Source of the DNA: Notospermus geniculatus
Lineage: Eukaryota > Nemertea > Pilidiophora > Heteronemertea > Lineidae
DNA length: 64,000 nucleotides
Assembly: GCA_002633025.1 (NCBI GenBank)
Contig: NMRB01000499.1
Location: forward strand, 32,617 to 96,616
Reading direction: 5' to 3'
Translations under genes and position numbers: made by a program
Shown here: positions 1 to 11,864 of the stretch, one piece after another
Layout: each line of letters opens with the position of its first letter
How positions within the stretch are numbered: the first letter of the stretch is position 1
Notes under the pieces: generated by a model
The model's input: only the letters and a program-made list of their open reading frames with translations
The model's database searches: none
What the model was told of the DNA's origin: nothing

Positions 1-3000
1 AGAACTTCCGTCACAGATTGAGCTTTCCGCATATCTAAACTCGGCGTGGACTTGCACACCTCCGGTATAGGCTGCTTGATTCTTAACAGTGGGATATCCG
101 ACTGCGGCCGGCTCGAACCAGCCGCGTGTGGAACCGGTTTTGTATGTCCGTTACCAAGATTGCTACGTTGAGCAGCAGCTGCGGCTGCCTCTTGTCGTGC
201 CTTAATCTCCTTATAATCTTTGAACGAGTGGACAAGACTGGCGTCCGATTTCGACCGACGCATCCCTATGTTCATCTCCGGATGACTAGCACCGATCGCC
301 GCAGCAGGATGACTCGCGTCCGGCCGATCAGACGGCTGTTTCATCTTCTGTGGAGAAAGAGCATGACTTGTTCCTGGCTCGGGGCGCAACCTACGTTCGT
401 CCGGTTTCTCGTCCTTAATAGGCTGCAAAGTGGAAAAAGACGCTATTAGGATATGGAACCCAAAATGCAAGACAGAACAGATGGCCATCTTTTTCCATTT
501 AGCAATCACGGCCAAACTTCAGTGCTTTGCACTGTGTTTTTCCTTCAGGGTTGAAGCAGAAAGGCCGTTCTTGAATTGACGTAAACGAGAAAGATCTGCG
601 CAGTTCCGCCAAAATCGCAACCATAACATTGGTCTAAATGGAATGACGTGACACAGACAAGCCCACAACAGTGAGTTTGAAGACGTTGTGTCAGAGTCAA
701 CCATAGCTGAATCATGGATGGCGTCACATCACCCAGTTTCAGATCGAGGTTCTGGTTGGTATTTCGGTGGAAGTACGCAAATCAGCAAATATGAGAATCG
801 TCAATCTACCTACCTTTATACGGTCCTTGGTGCCAGAGAAGGCGGTCACAGCATATTGGTCTTGTAGCTTGTCAATTCCTTCATCAGACTGAAATGAATG
901 GACAGTCAGTAGTAATGCTCCGATGGGCATATCTCAACTTAATAGGGAGTATAAAACAAGAGGCCTATCGGCCTTCTACTCAGCTGCCAACTGACACCCT
1001 CTACTACAACAGCATGAAGAATGAGCTGACCAGAAACCAATTATGCTGGGGTCCAATCTGTTAAACGGATAGGGTCAAAGGCCTTTTACATCCAACTTGG
1101 GGGGGGGGGACACGGGAAAAGGGGACAATTTTTGGAGTAATCTCGGGAATACAAACCTTCCAAGTCATAATCTTGCCTTTCAGCCGACTTGGACACTTCT
1201 CAATGATGTTCAGAAAATCCTGTGTCAGCTCTTCCAGAAGGTCCAAAGTAACGGACCTGTCGACGTAAGACCACCAGTCCTTTCCTTCTTTTGACTTGGG
1301 AAACTGTAACAAGACATGAATTCCAAAATGTTTGCAGCTAATTTCAAGTTAGACACTGAAGTAGAAGCAATTGCTACAATATTCTTCAATAAGTGGGGAA
1401 AATTAGTCAGGCACAACACCAACTTGAGTGAGGTTTCAAACCGATTTCAAATGCCAATTTGGCAGTCAGAGTGGCGCAGTGGAAACATCTAGCACCTGTC
1501 ACCTCTGAGGTACCAGGTTCAATTCCTGGCCAGATCCAGTTCTCATGTGATAGAGAGTGCAACTCTCTCTGACCGCGTTGTTTCATCTGGGGGATCCAGT
1601 TTCCTCCTACATTTACAGGCCACCAAGCATTGTCTAAAGAGTCGATATAATGAGCTAAGTTTGAGTCACAGCTCTCGACTCTGTGTGAAATATAACTTAC
1701 CTCCCAACTTGACCACTTGCAAGCAAGGTGAATGGCCACACAAGCCACGACTGTCGGTTTGGCGTGTAGGCACATCGACGTCAAGTGTAGACTGAAAAGT
1801 TACGAAGGAATACCATCACGACGGGTGCAGAATATGTCGGCAATAGACTAGTACTAGCACCAACTGGAAGTTTGTAGACTAGACGTAATTCGGTGTCTTG
1901 ATTTGATAGTGTTTTCAAGAGTAGGTGTAGTACATGATTTAGAAGACTGAATAGCTGTTTAAAGTAATTGATGCATTATAATTTAACTGAAGCAGCGGGT
2001 ATATGGTCACGTCAGTTGTACCGGTAATCGGATGAACTAGCCTGCGAAAAGAAAGTCAGTTTGAAAGCGGAAATGAAACAAAGACAGTTTGGTTTCACAC
2101 AGATTTTTATTCATGGTTCAGTTTTTATACTGAAGTCAGTTTTTTCAGTCATGACAAATTGAGCCATGTTTTCTTATTGTGATACTAAGCCACTCTGTAA
2201 GGTGTGATTACATAACCTACACAGTGTACAGACATGGTGGTTGACAAAGGCTTCAGAAAGGGGTTCACCACTTGGGGTGAAGTCATTGTCAACCACTGTG
2301 TCCTTATACTGTGAAGTCTACGTAAGCACAGTCTGTGGGAGGTACACTTTCCCCTTTCACTGCCCAGCAAGGTATATTCTGTCAAATTTGAAAATATGTC
2401 TGAAAAGTACCCAAACCCTATCGAATAGGTATTCACTGGAAAGCTCTCATGGAGTACTTTCCAATGAATACCTATGTGGCAGGGTGTGTGTTGTGTTCCT
2501 TTTCAGAATCATGTACATTTTCTGTTTTTGACAAAATCACCACGGGCAGTGTAAGGGAAGGAACAGTTTCTTCCACAGTAGAGTGGCATTGCTTCCTCAT
2601 ATGTCATAACGACAAAAACAAGTTATTCAAATAATGGTTCGATTTGCCACAAAATGCAGACACATTGCCCCAAAACGAAAGTGCCACCCCAGTCTTTCTG
2701 ACACGGTGAATTTTTGATATTCGTCGCATTTTGAGCAAAATCGAAACCATCATCATCAACATTCATCACAACAGGAATGTGAAGGGGCATATTCGATACT
2801 TACCTTAGAGATTATTCTAATAATATTGTTATTATTTCTAGATTACCAGCAAAACAGTTTTTTATAAGCAGAAACTGACGGGCCAGATTTATCATTTCAT
2901 AAATATACTTAGTATGTACCCATTTCCACAAGACAAGCCCAGAAAGTTCTTGCAAGTGGGCCCCACAGGTTCAAAATTTAGCTTTCCAAATAGTAAATTC

Positions 3001-6000
3001 TTTGTCGCCCTTGCTCAATACTACTGGTCTTTTTCCTTAAACTTTTTGACTAAATTTTGCTCCAATTCTGACTCAAACTTGCACGATTAACATGTGAAGT
3101 TAGCGTTTGCCCTCACATTACTGCGTGACCGACTTTAGGCCTTCAAACAGCCGTCGACATAAATACATAACGAGGAAAATAGACCACACCTGTTGGTTGC
3201 CAAGAAGTAGGACGTCTGAGCTAAATCCTTGCTTGCTGTCATCGAGAACGGGTCGGTCCAAACGGCAGAAGCGTACGCACAGCCCAGACGATGGCAACCA
3301 GACGGCAACGGGGATGGAAGAGCAAGAGAATGCATTAGTTACCTGTCACTATAGCAACTGTAACCATGGTAACTACACAACAATATGGTAACCATGGAGA
3401 TTTTGTAAACAAACGATTGTGTTTGAACAGGACTCTTTGCTATCTGAAACAGGGCAAACTATCATGAAAGAACAACCCCCAATTTCATTTTCGAAGGGAC
3501 CGCCATGAATTTTCAGATCATAGCCATTGAGATCAACTCTGTGGGCTGACCAGGCCAAAACCTCATCTGGGTCAAAAACACAATACCGTTATTATTTACT
3601 TTATCAGAATAAACGAATCTGGGGGTTGTTCTGTAGAGGGGCCTAAATATCTTTATGAGCAATACTAGTATATTTCTGACTTTCAATACACATACACCTT
3701 GGTAGCACTTTTCAGTTACCAGATGTAAAGATCACTTGTCATGCTTGTTTAATCTTCCACACTGTCGTAAACGGAACAATTTTCACACGAAATAACATAA
3801 AATATGAAGGTAGCTGCATCCTAGAAGGCACCTTTTTTCATCTCAGATCAATTTTCTTAATCGTTAGCATCAAAAGATTATCCCGTTCCACTGAGGTCCC
3901 TTCCCAGATGGAACTACCTCCATTTGAAGATGACTGACGTCAGATCTTAGTATACTAGGCAGGTGAAATATCTACTCTATTTGTCTAGGTACGTTATAAC
4001 ACATTTCACTGGAAATGGAATTCTTATGTTTGGGATCGTCCATGCAGGCTGAAAATTTGAAAGTCAAGGCTTGAAGCAGCAGCAAGACAAGCGTGAAGGA
4101 TGAGAACTTCTACTGCCATGAGCTCAGACGGGCAAAACTGGTAATGTGAATTTTGAATAACAATTGCAGTATACGTGTACGTACAGCAATCCTGGCCACT
4201 CATTTCTTCCAGGAAAAGCAGTGGGTATTCCTTTACAGAAGGACAACAGGCCCAGAAAACCCAATCAGATGCAATTATTATATAAGGGGTATAACAGGTA
4301 TATGGTACATGTTATCCTGGCATTGGACTTATTCAGATGTCAAATTATTATTGTTTTTCTAATCTTTTGTGGTGTGTTTCTAAAACCTGTGGAGGTCTAG
4401 GAAAACTCCTCGGAAGTTGCTGAGTGATCAACAAGGGCTGTCAGATTGCCTGTGCATTGATCTCCTACTGTACCTGTTATTTCAGCTATTGAAATGTGCG
4501 GGTTCACCAAGGCCATTAATTAACACTTTCCTTAAATGTGACATCCGCTGGGTTTTCCTAGACCACCTCACAAATAGAGGATAATGTCTATGGACAAACC
4601 AAGAAGGAATGTGCTTATATCAAAATCTAGGAGAGACTTTTCACTGCATAACATTTTTACAACGCGTCCAGATCAAAATATTCTGTTATCTCAGAATGGA
4701 GTGTAATGACACTAGAGTCAATTGACGGGGAGCAAATTCACACGTCACAACACAGAAAACATCCAAGAAAAAGAAAAACAAAAAAAAGATTATTTGAAGT
4801 AAATTACTAAGTGGAATTATGACGCACCACAATGAACGAGGGATGAAATAGAGGAAAGTTAGTATGGATTACAGAGACTGCTGTAGGTATGACTATGAGA
4901 CAGATATGTCATATGATACGTCATTCAAATACTCATCCAGCATGTCCAGTCTTAAATGTTAAAGTTTCCCAATGGCCTCCTTCACCTTGTGAGCTGTGCT
5001 TGTGACAAATGGAAATCTGAAAGCAGGGTTCAAGCTTTCACGTGCAGCACACCAATCATCAAAGCAAAACTATCTGGTGAGTTATCGGAAGAAAAATGTG
5101 AAATCACAAGAAATCGGCAACCATTTCCAAGTACAGAAATGCCTGTGTGGTCCAATAATGGCCAAATTTTTCAATATGGGTCCACTGCTAACTCCAGGGT
5201 TAGAGTACATTCAAGCCAGGCACACACAGGCAAATTACATCACATGTATGCTCCACTATATTCAGAACAGTGTAATTTTGAATGGCCAAGTCACAAAAGT
5301 TTGGGTTCTAAACCCTCATTCCCGATGTGTTAAGGCGGTGACAGACTGACGCGTAAGCAACGCGTCGGGAAAGCGCTCAACCAATCAGGGCGGCGGTAAC
5401 ATGGACCGAAGCACCTACCGAAGAATCAGATTGGCGGAACACGCGTACATGCTAGTCTGTCACCGCCTTCTGTTAGTGAAGAATAGTGACAACAAGTTGT
5501 CATGTTGGTTTAAGAGGAACACGACACCAAACTACATTAATAATGATGAAATGTGGTCACGCCAGTGCCGACCTAAAGGAAACTAACATTACGGATTAGA
5601 AAGGAGACACATTCGCCAAGCAGAGGAAAAAAGCTGTCTAAACAGACGGGCCTAGGGACCGACGGCGTCACTTCCATGTTGAGGATATCCCACTGGGCAT
5701 TGGTAGGAACTTTGGTATTATTTGAACTTGCACGGTGAACTGGTTTGTTTTTCCTTTTGATTTCAATGTGGCTGTACGCAATTTCAATGGGTAATTCAAC
5801 ATTTCAGAATTCGTTTAAAAAGGCCTCAGGTACACCACATTGATCGATTTTAGCACTTGTCCTGTTGCCCGGGGCAAGTGAATTTTGATACGGACAAGTA
5901 AAAGTCCAGAAGTGGTTGTCCTGCGGACAAGTAAAGAATCATCATTTTTCCATTGAAAAACCATTTGCGGGCAACTCAAAAAGCAACACGGGCAACCAAT

Positions 6001-9000
6001 TGCAAAAGAGCACTTGCCCGGTGGACAACTGGACCGAAGAGCTAAAAATCGATCACTGCACCAACCAATTCTATTGCACAATATGGGGCCCAAAATGGGT
6101 CATGTGCTTGTTCCACGATGGGTAGAATATTGGCAATAATATTGCCCATTTTGATCCTCATATTGTGCAATAATATTGCAGCGTATAGGCTGCTTGAGTT
6201 CCTATCTTGAGACATGTTTTGACCGCCCTCAGCCCCAAAGGTTCCAATAAAACACAAGTCAGTCTACCTAGACCAGTTTGTGGAAAACATAGACCGAGAG
6301 TCTTCTGGAAGAATTCTTCATATTTGTTCATCGCCATTTTGACGCGTTTCAGATTGCCTGAAATATCAAAGTAACCAGAACGTATTACGCTCTCTCTCTG
6401 AACACAGCAGAGGCGGGGCGACCTTGGGGCCAGCCAAGGAGAGGTCCACCATTCAATTTTTTTTTCGTTCTTTCTCATTTTTTAGCCAAATTTCATCTCC
6501 CACAGTCAGTTATTTTCATCAATATTAAATGATCACTGCCGATCAGCCAACACGTGAACAAATATGGTTCGAAAACGCGACATCATGAAATGATAATTTT
6601 GCCCATATTTTTGCTTTTTTTTTATCAGAGCAGAAGAATCCTTTATTAAAAGACCCGGTCAAAAATCTATCTCATGGTTGATGAACCAGACAATGGGTAG
6701 CATGAATAATATCATGTAAACGCTTATGCCCTGTTTCCACTACAACGGTTACTGCAGCGGTTTGCGGCGCCAGGGCGGTTTTCACAGGCATTGGGATAAT
6801 TAACATGCCATGTATTGTTAAACCATTGAAAGATTATCCCAAACGCTGTGAAAAAAAACCCGGCGCCACAAACCGCAGCGGAAACCGGTCTAGTGGATAC
6901 AGGGCTTTATGCTTCTCTTGTACAATTGGAGACTTTACTGCTGTTAGAGGCCGCCACCAGTCAGCGGTCCTAGAATGTCATGGAATTTGACGTCACGGAG
7001 AAGTGCACGCCATGTCATCCATAATGACGTGGAGGCCGTGGCTTACATCTGTGACGTCAATTTTTGTCACCTAGGACCGCTAACAGGCGGCCCCTAAGAG
7101 CAGGAAAGCCTCCCATAGCATTGGAGAGCCAAGTACAGAACTTAAGTAAAAGCATTTACTAGATTTATTCATACTATCCAATGGCGACAAGGACACCCCT
7201 TATCAGTAACCATTACATGCAATCATGCGGGAAGACTTGAGGAGCTTCATATTTCATCATTCATGTTTGTGGGACAGATAGATAAACGGCAGGTTTCTAC
7301 CTGGGCAAAACCAATAATGCCTTATTTATGTCCATTTAGGAAGCTGAATGACACCTCCGACACCATCACCTGATTACTGCAGAAAACAACAGACGACAAA
7401 CGCCAAAATTGTTTCTGGAAAGGGGAAATGACGCTCCTCAAATCTTCTGTTGTAAAACATGGTGAAACAAAATTTAGAACGAAACTCTGTTCTCCAGGTG
7501 AATATTTCAATGATTATGCCACATTTCAGCAGGCCTACACCGACACCCGACCTGGTCTAGAGAAAAGCCACGACGGCGGACTCAATAGGGGGCAGCACAC
7601 TGCAGCATGCGTGGCACATGAAGCGTGACAACCCTGGAGAACGATGGACGCTAGTTGAAGCTGAAGGCACTGCCAAGAGCAGAAATCATACATGATCAAC
7701 CAGCAAGACAACATGTAAAGGGCAGAACATAAAGCTCGGGAGATAAAAGGCTTTTGTTTCTTGCATGAAGTAGATAGGAGGAAACCAGCTATTCCACCTT
7801 TTCATCATCATTTGGGTACCTTTCATATCACACCACATAAACGTAACCTTAATAATAATAATGGCGAGTTCTTATATAGCGCTTCATAGCGTATACGCTC
7901 TCTAAGCGCTTCACACATTATTACCCCAGCCTATGATTCAGAAACCTTTCTGTAGAAACCAAAGGGCAGCCACAATATAGCGCACACGATGGACATTTCA
8001 GGCCAGTTGAGAGTTACAGAGTGGCACGGCCGGGGATCGAACCCACGATCATCCGATCACGAGTCCACAGCCCTAACCATTATGCCACCGCGCTCCCCAC
8101 AGCAAAACCAGGCACGTCGCCTTTAGCTTGGCAGGTCGAGTCCAAAATGTCACTATTTCTGTCTATTATGAAATCTGAAATGATCTATTTCTTCCATTCT
8201 CTCCTGGTGTCATCTTACTTCGTTTAGGCTCAACTTCTGAGCGACATGTGCCTGGTTTTGCTGTGGAATGTCACAAATTGAAAATTGTGGTTCAAACACC
8301 TTGTGAAAAATATTTATCTTTTATTCAAATCATTTCTACCGAGTCTGCAAATATGAATGTGGGTCAGGGGCTGACATCACTTATTTTCTAATAATAAATG
8401 AACCAGTTTCAGCAATAAGTGAAGTTACTGCGAGACATCCTGCCTACTTCAAGCACATAAAACAAACTGTCATAAACCCATGAAACCTTGATAAATGAGC
8501 CATTTACTCTACCTGCCATTCTCAGGACAGTTACTCACCTCTCACCAGCTGGCATGTTTTGACGACGTGGGTGTGCGGGTGGTCCACCGTGATATCAAAT
8601 CCTGCAACCATAGAAAACAGTATGAGGAGATGTCTTAGTATTCAAAAGAACCCAGCAGGAAAACGTCAACACTCAGCCCTACATAATAGGTTGACAGGAG
8701 GTACCAAACCTGACATCCCCCAGAAGCTCACCAAATTTTTCTCTTTTACTAAATAAATTGACTATGTCGACCTACAAATGCCACATTCTAACGTATGTTC
8801 ATCCTTACCTAAAGCCTGTAATAGTATATTCTCATTAACAACAAGTTCCTGCGCTTTCTCCAAATATTTCTGAAAGAGAATCAGTTTTGATTAACTACTC
8901 CTCACAGCAGATCTTATTCAAGATCAAGATAGGTGAATCCATCCTTCAGAATGCTTATCAAACTCCCAAACTGTCTGTGAAATGCCAACAATCCTCTTCT

Positions 9001-10329
9001 CAGAAACCTACCTCACTTTTGGTATCAAGACTCGGTTGGTCGCGATGCAAACATCGATACGCGACGCTGACGACATGTTCAAGTTTCCTTGGCTGTTCTT
9101 CCACCTTGGCAGCCAGGAACAAACAAGCGGCAGCAATTTCCTGCAAAGGCAAGTGACTCTCCGAGTTTTATCATGAAACGCAAGGCCTACATGCATGTAC
9201 ACAGGATGACTGTCTGTAAACCTGCTAAAGAATTACTCAACACAACTGTGTTGATCTCGGAGGCTGCATACTTACATTTCTATGGAATTTTGTGAAAGAT
9301 TGGAACATGAAGAACCTGTGCATGTAAACGATGGCCGTGTTGATACATAGCTGAGTTCTGAGGAAAAGTTAAGGATTTGACATTTGGAAATTGTGTTAAA
9401 TCAATATCATTCATTATCAAGTCTGAAATAACGCTCTTGGTTGGATTGGTTTACTACATTCTGATGTTGGTGAGTGAGTCGCGGCCCAAAAGTCAATAAA
9501 ATACGTCATTGTGAAAAGAAGAAACAAGAGGTCTGGTGTCAAATGCTGTTAGTGATAGGCTGCTGTGGTAGCGTGGCCATTGTCAGAGCCAAATATATAG
9601 CCAGAAAGAAACCATAAAAACGGCAGGGCAGCCGCGAGCACAGCAGGGAGGGGGGGAGGGGTTAAATTACAACGATACGTGCACGTAAACAGGTAAATCA
9701 TCAATAATGAAGGACAGACTGGGAAAATCCAATCAGCAAACACAAAAGTTATCAATCTGATTAGAAAAACATGTCAACACTGTAAACATGCTTGGCCATG
9801 ACACCCATGACAAGTGTGTGTATCAAAGGCTGATGTACGGCAGTGCACTGTGTAAATGTACATGCACGCAGTGTACATACACATGTGCATGAGGGCTTCA
9901 GTCAGACCATGTGACCAGCCAAAATGGCTGCACGTGCACGCAAAAATACGCTCTGGAAAAGTGGTTACAACGGGAATACTAGGCGATGCTAAGGATCCAA
10001 CTATAGTTCATTTAACGCAGGAAATTGTGTGGACAAAGAAGGATAACACTTGGCCAAAAGGTGAGCGGTGCTTTTTGAGAATGAAGCGTTTTTCTGAAGA
10101 TAGGACAAAGAATTTGGAAAATGGCCGACGAAGCCGGATCTGCGCAGTGCATGCAAACTTCAAACGGAAATGGATACACTTGTAGCCTTTGGCCCATATC
10201 CTGAATGTAGTTAGCGGCTTGTTGCCTATAACTTAATTCTTTTTCTGCGTCTATTCCACATTTTCGGCTGGGGGAATTCTCTATTTGTGCCTTTGTAAAA
10301 AGCCATCGGTCTTCTTTTCCCCCCGCCAT
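1..10329 (-). CDS. CCNT1: Cyclin T (P-TEFb regulatory subunit), N-terminal part, continues beyond the left edge
   Basis: Regulatory subunit that pairs with CDK9 to form P-TEFb, the nuclear kinase that releases paused RNA polymerase II. Exons in transcription order, by position: 10329-10178, 9357-9276, 9140-9012, 8869-8809, 8601-8539, 3235-3190, 1791-1701, 1303-1157, 888-814, 422-1. All have GT/AG boundaries and their phases join, giving 422 residues plus two bases. Cyclin-box signatures seen in order: [20 protein letters not shown] (exon 1), [12 protein letters not shown] (exon 2), [10 protein letters not shown] (exon 3), [19 protein letters not shown] (exon 5), [14 protein letters not shown] (exon 6), [12 protein letters not shown] (exon 7), [17 protein letters not shown] (exon 8). 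The last exon is low-complexity, with RRSKSDASL and an [18 protein letters not shown] stretch resembling the region after the cyclin fold in vertebrate cyclin T. The start ATG precedes [15 protein letters not shown], as expected. Invertebrates usually have one gene equivalent to CCNT1/CCNT2, so the number in the symbol is nominal. Confidence 0.95.
567..803. mobile_element. MITE, same family as 14094-14333, in cyclin T intron 9
   Basis: Near full-length copy, with the shared segments AAGATCTGCGCA near the left and GAGAATCGTCAA at the right. It sits only about 10 bp downstream of the donor of the exon at 814-888 on the minus strand. Confidence 0.7.
1463..1690 (+). mobile_element. tRNA-derived SINE (family C) in cyclin T intron 7
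   Basis: Head CAGTCAGAGTGGCGCAGTGG, segment CACCTGTCACCTCTGAGG, B box GGTTCAATTCC, and a full-length body ending near GTCACAGCTCTCGACTC. Lies between the cyclin T exons at 1157-1303 and 1701-1791, antisense to the gene and abutting the donor of the latter. Confidence 0.8.
5332..5469. mobile_element. Foldback element, 138 bp
   Basis: Ends AAGGCGGTGACAGACT and AGTCTGTCACCGCCTT are perfect inverted repeats, with further pairing of ACGCGT motifs inside. No clean target duplication could be assigned. Confidence 0.7.
6729..6907. mobile_element. Foldback element, about 179 bp
   Basis: The left arm (CCCTGTTTCCACTACAACGG, then GCAGCGGTTTGCGGCGCC and TTTCACAG) pairs with the right arm (CTGTGAAAA, GGCGCCACAAACCGC, GTGGATACAGGGC). 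Confidence 0.7.
6946..7095. mobile_element. Foldback element, about 150 bp
   Basis: Arms GAGGCCGCC/GGCGGCCCC, AGCGGTCCTAG/CTAGGACCGCT and TTTGACGTCAC/GTGACGTCAAT pair around an unpaired centre. Lies 40 bp from the 6729-6907 foldback. Confidence 0.65.
7850..8105 (-). mobile_element. tRNA-derived SINE (family D) with an ATT-repeat tail
   Basis: On the minus strand the head reads GGTGGCATAATGGTTAGGGC and then GGGTTCGATCCCC. The body contains AAGCGCTTAGAGAGCG and AAGCGCTATATAAGAAC, and the element ends in an (ATT)n tail at 7850. Lies in cyclin T intron 5. Confidence 0.75.
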
Positions 10330-10365
10330 TTACACAGCGACGCGACGCACAGACTTTCACATCAT

Positions 10366-10377
10366 TGCGCATGCGCA
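10366..10377. promoter_or_regulatory. NRF1-type palindrome upstream of cyclin T
   Basis: A perfect 12-bp palindrome TGCGCATGCGCA lies 37 bp upstream of the cyclin T ATG, in a CpG-containing stretch. This is the consensus site of NRF1, common in promoters of animal housekeeping genes. KANSL2 starts in the opposite direction, so the element may serve a shared divergent promoter; that part is inference. Confidence 0.6.
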
Positions 10378-10782
10378 GTCGACGGACTTGTATAAATCAG
10401 TGATTTTCATTGGTAGAAAATCATGAAATTATAACCGAAAAAATCATTTCATCATATTTGTGGTTGGATTCTTCGTTATTATAGAATAAAATGATTTTAT
10501 TATATTTATCAAAGCAGAATCATATACTTTTGTGACCTCCTGTTGAAATTTGTAGAAGGTTGTGCAACTCACTCATCATGCTCATGATTCTCTGAATCAA
10601 CTTCTATTCTGAGCTGTATGTGCAATACATCGAGAGTACACAGCCCTATTCATCATTTTAACCCTTGGAGGAATAATTACTCCAACATGTTCAAGTTTTA
10701 ACCCTCTGCTCTGGGCGAGTCCCTCGGCCTATCACAGGCACCTCTGAGAGTCGTCGTCAGTAGACCCCTACCTATAGGGTTA

Positions 10783-11026
10783 AGCCTAGTTTATACTTCG
10801 CCGCAAGACAATCGGCGTCCGACGCCCGATCAAATCTGGACACCGACTTCGCAGAATTGATTCACAGTCCAGTGTACTTTAGCGACGGCGACCTGTTATG
10901 AAATTACTCAAGTAATTACAGCCTCGCGATTGGACGCCGACCAAATCGCACGACGGGATCGGCGTCAAATGCAAGATCGCGCGTCGGTCGCCAGCGATGG
11001 TCGTGCGTCGAAGTATAAACAAGGCT
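10783..11026. mobile_element. Harbinger-like MITE, 244 bp, TTA target duplication
   Basis: Inverted ends run from AGCCTAGTTTATACTTCG to CGAAGTATAAACAAGGCT and are flanked by TTA on both sides (10780-10782, 11027-11029). Three-base TWA duplications are typical of PIF/Harbinger elements. A second copy with TAA flanks is at 32210-32449. The interior is GC-rich and itself partly self-complementary. No coding capacity. Confidence 0.8.
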
Positions 11027-11483
11027 TTAGCCTATATGTATGAGGAGGTTCAACATGTTCAACTCGTCGCGTCGTGGACGTGGTCGAGGGCTCAAGTTAA
11101 CTTAGGGCCTACATTTTTTGTAGGTTCCGGCATCGAGGTGGGGCTAGAGGTACATTATTTAGCCCCTAACCCTAGGCCTAGCTCTTGAACCAGAGTTTAA
11201 CCCTGGACTGACAACTCTCAGAGACAGAGGTGCCTGTGGGCCTATTGTGATATCGCCTCTTTATTGTTTGAAATTTGTCGGCAAGGTTAGGTTGGGCCAA
11301 AATAAACTGAACAAGGCCAATAGGCCATTGTTCATGAATTCGGATGTCTTTATTTGTTTATTGTTTGTAATTTATTGGTAGGGTTGAATCAAACAGGACC
11401 AAAATAAATTTAAATCGAACAACAAACAAGGCAAAGATATGATGCCTTCTTATAGGGTTTATTTCATCCACAGGGACCTGAGG

Positions 11484-11659
11484 CAAAGGTTGTAAATCGT
11501 CACTAGGATTTGGGTTTTAACCCTCACTTAGGGTTAGGGTTAGGGTTAACACCTTGGTGAATCGGCATATATATTTTGGTGGATTGTGGTCCACCAAGGT
11601 TTTAACCGAAACCCTAACCCTAAAAAATAGGCCGAACCCTAATGAGGGTTTACAACCTC
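11484..11659. repeat. Foldback carrying telomere-like repeats
   Basis: About 175 bp in which the left arm contains three TTAGGG-type units and the right arm the complementary CCCTAA units. Outer arms also pair (AGGTTGTAAA with TTTACAACCT). The central loop contains the shorter inverted pair CACCTTGGTG / CCACCAAGG. This is an interstitial telomere-like sequence inside an inverted repeat, upstream of KANSL2. Confidence 0.7.
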
Positions 11660-11864
11660 TGTAGATCTGAAAGCTATAGAATAGAATACTCTAATTGACA
11701 TCCATGGACCATCAATATCAGGGCCTACACACACGCCATTGGAAAAAAGGCCTACCATCACCATCAGTGTATAGGCCTAGTGATTGAGACATCAAGGTTG
11801 GCAATTATGTTTGTGCTCTCTGATTTCAGATACCCGGTAACGACGTCCATCTGCAGTAAATGAA

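Larger units (their letters stand above)
3236..8538 (-). other. Large intron of cyclin T (intron 5), repeat-bearing
   Basis: This 5.3-kb stretch separates the exon ending QLVR from the exon starting ASKDLAQ, and the phases match across it (phase 1). I recognise no other gene in it. It holds a foldback at 5332-5469, further foldbacks at 6729-6907 and 6946-7095, a tRNA-derived SINE at 7850-8105, and a 4395-4565 segment that recurs inverted at 33418-33595. Two overlapping open frames at 4956-5349 show no family resemblance. Confidence 0.7.
10330..11829. other. Divergent intergenic region between cyclin T and KANSL2
   Basis: Contains the NRF1-type site, a Harbinger-like MITE (10783-11026), an imperfect inverted repeat around that MITE (roughly 10720-10780 against 11190-11250), and a telomere-repeat foldback (11484-11659). 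The KANSL2 5' untranslated region must begin here, because an acceptor at 11828-11829 implies an upstream non-coding exon. I could not place that exon. Confidence 0.5.

Noticed and set aside
126-449. 107-residue plus-strand open frame at the left edge
   Set aside because: It is the antisense shadow of the cyclin T exon at 1-422, which has an acceptor, phase and homology on the minus strand.
3373-3558. Minus-strand frame beginning [16 protein letters not shown] inside cyclin T intron 5
   Set aside because: Looks somewhat protein-like, but the flanking cyclin T exons join perfectly in phase without it and I recognise no family.
4956-5349. Two overlapping open frames of 117 and 125 residues
   Set aside because: Both frames are open over the same stretch, neither shows family features, and the region is inside a cyclin T intron on the other strand.
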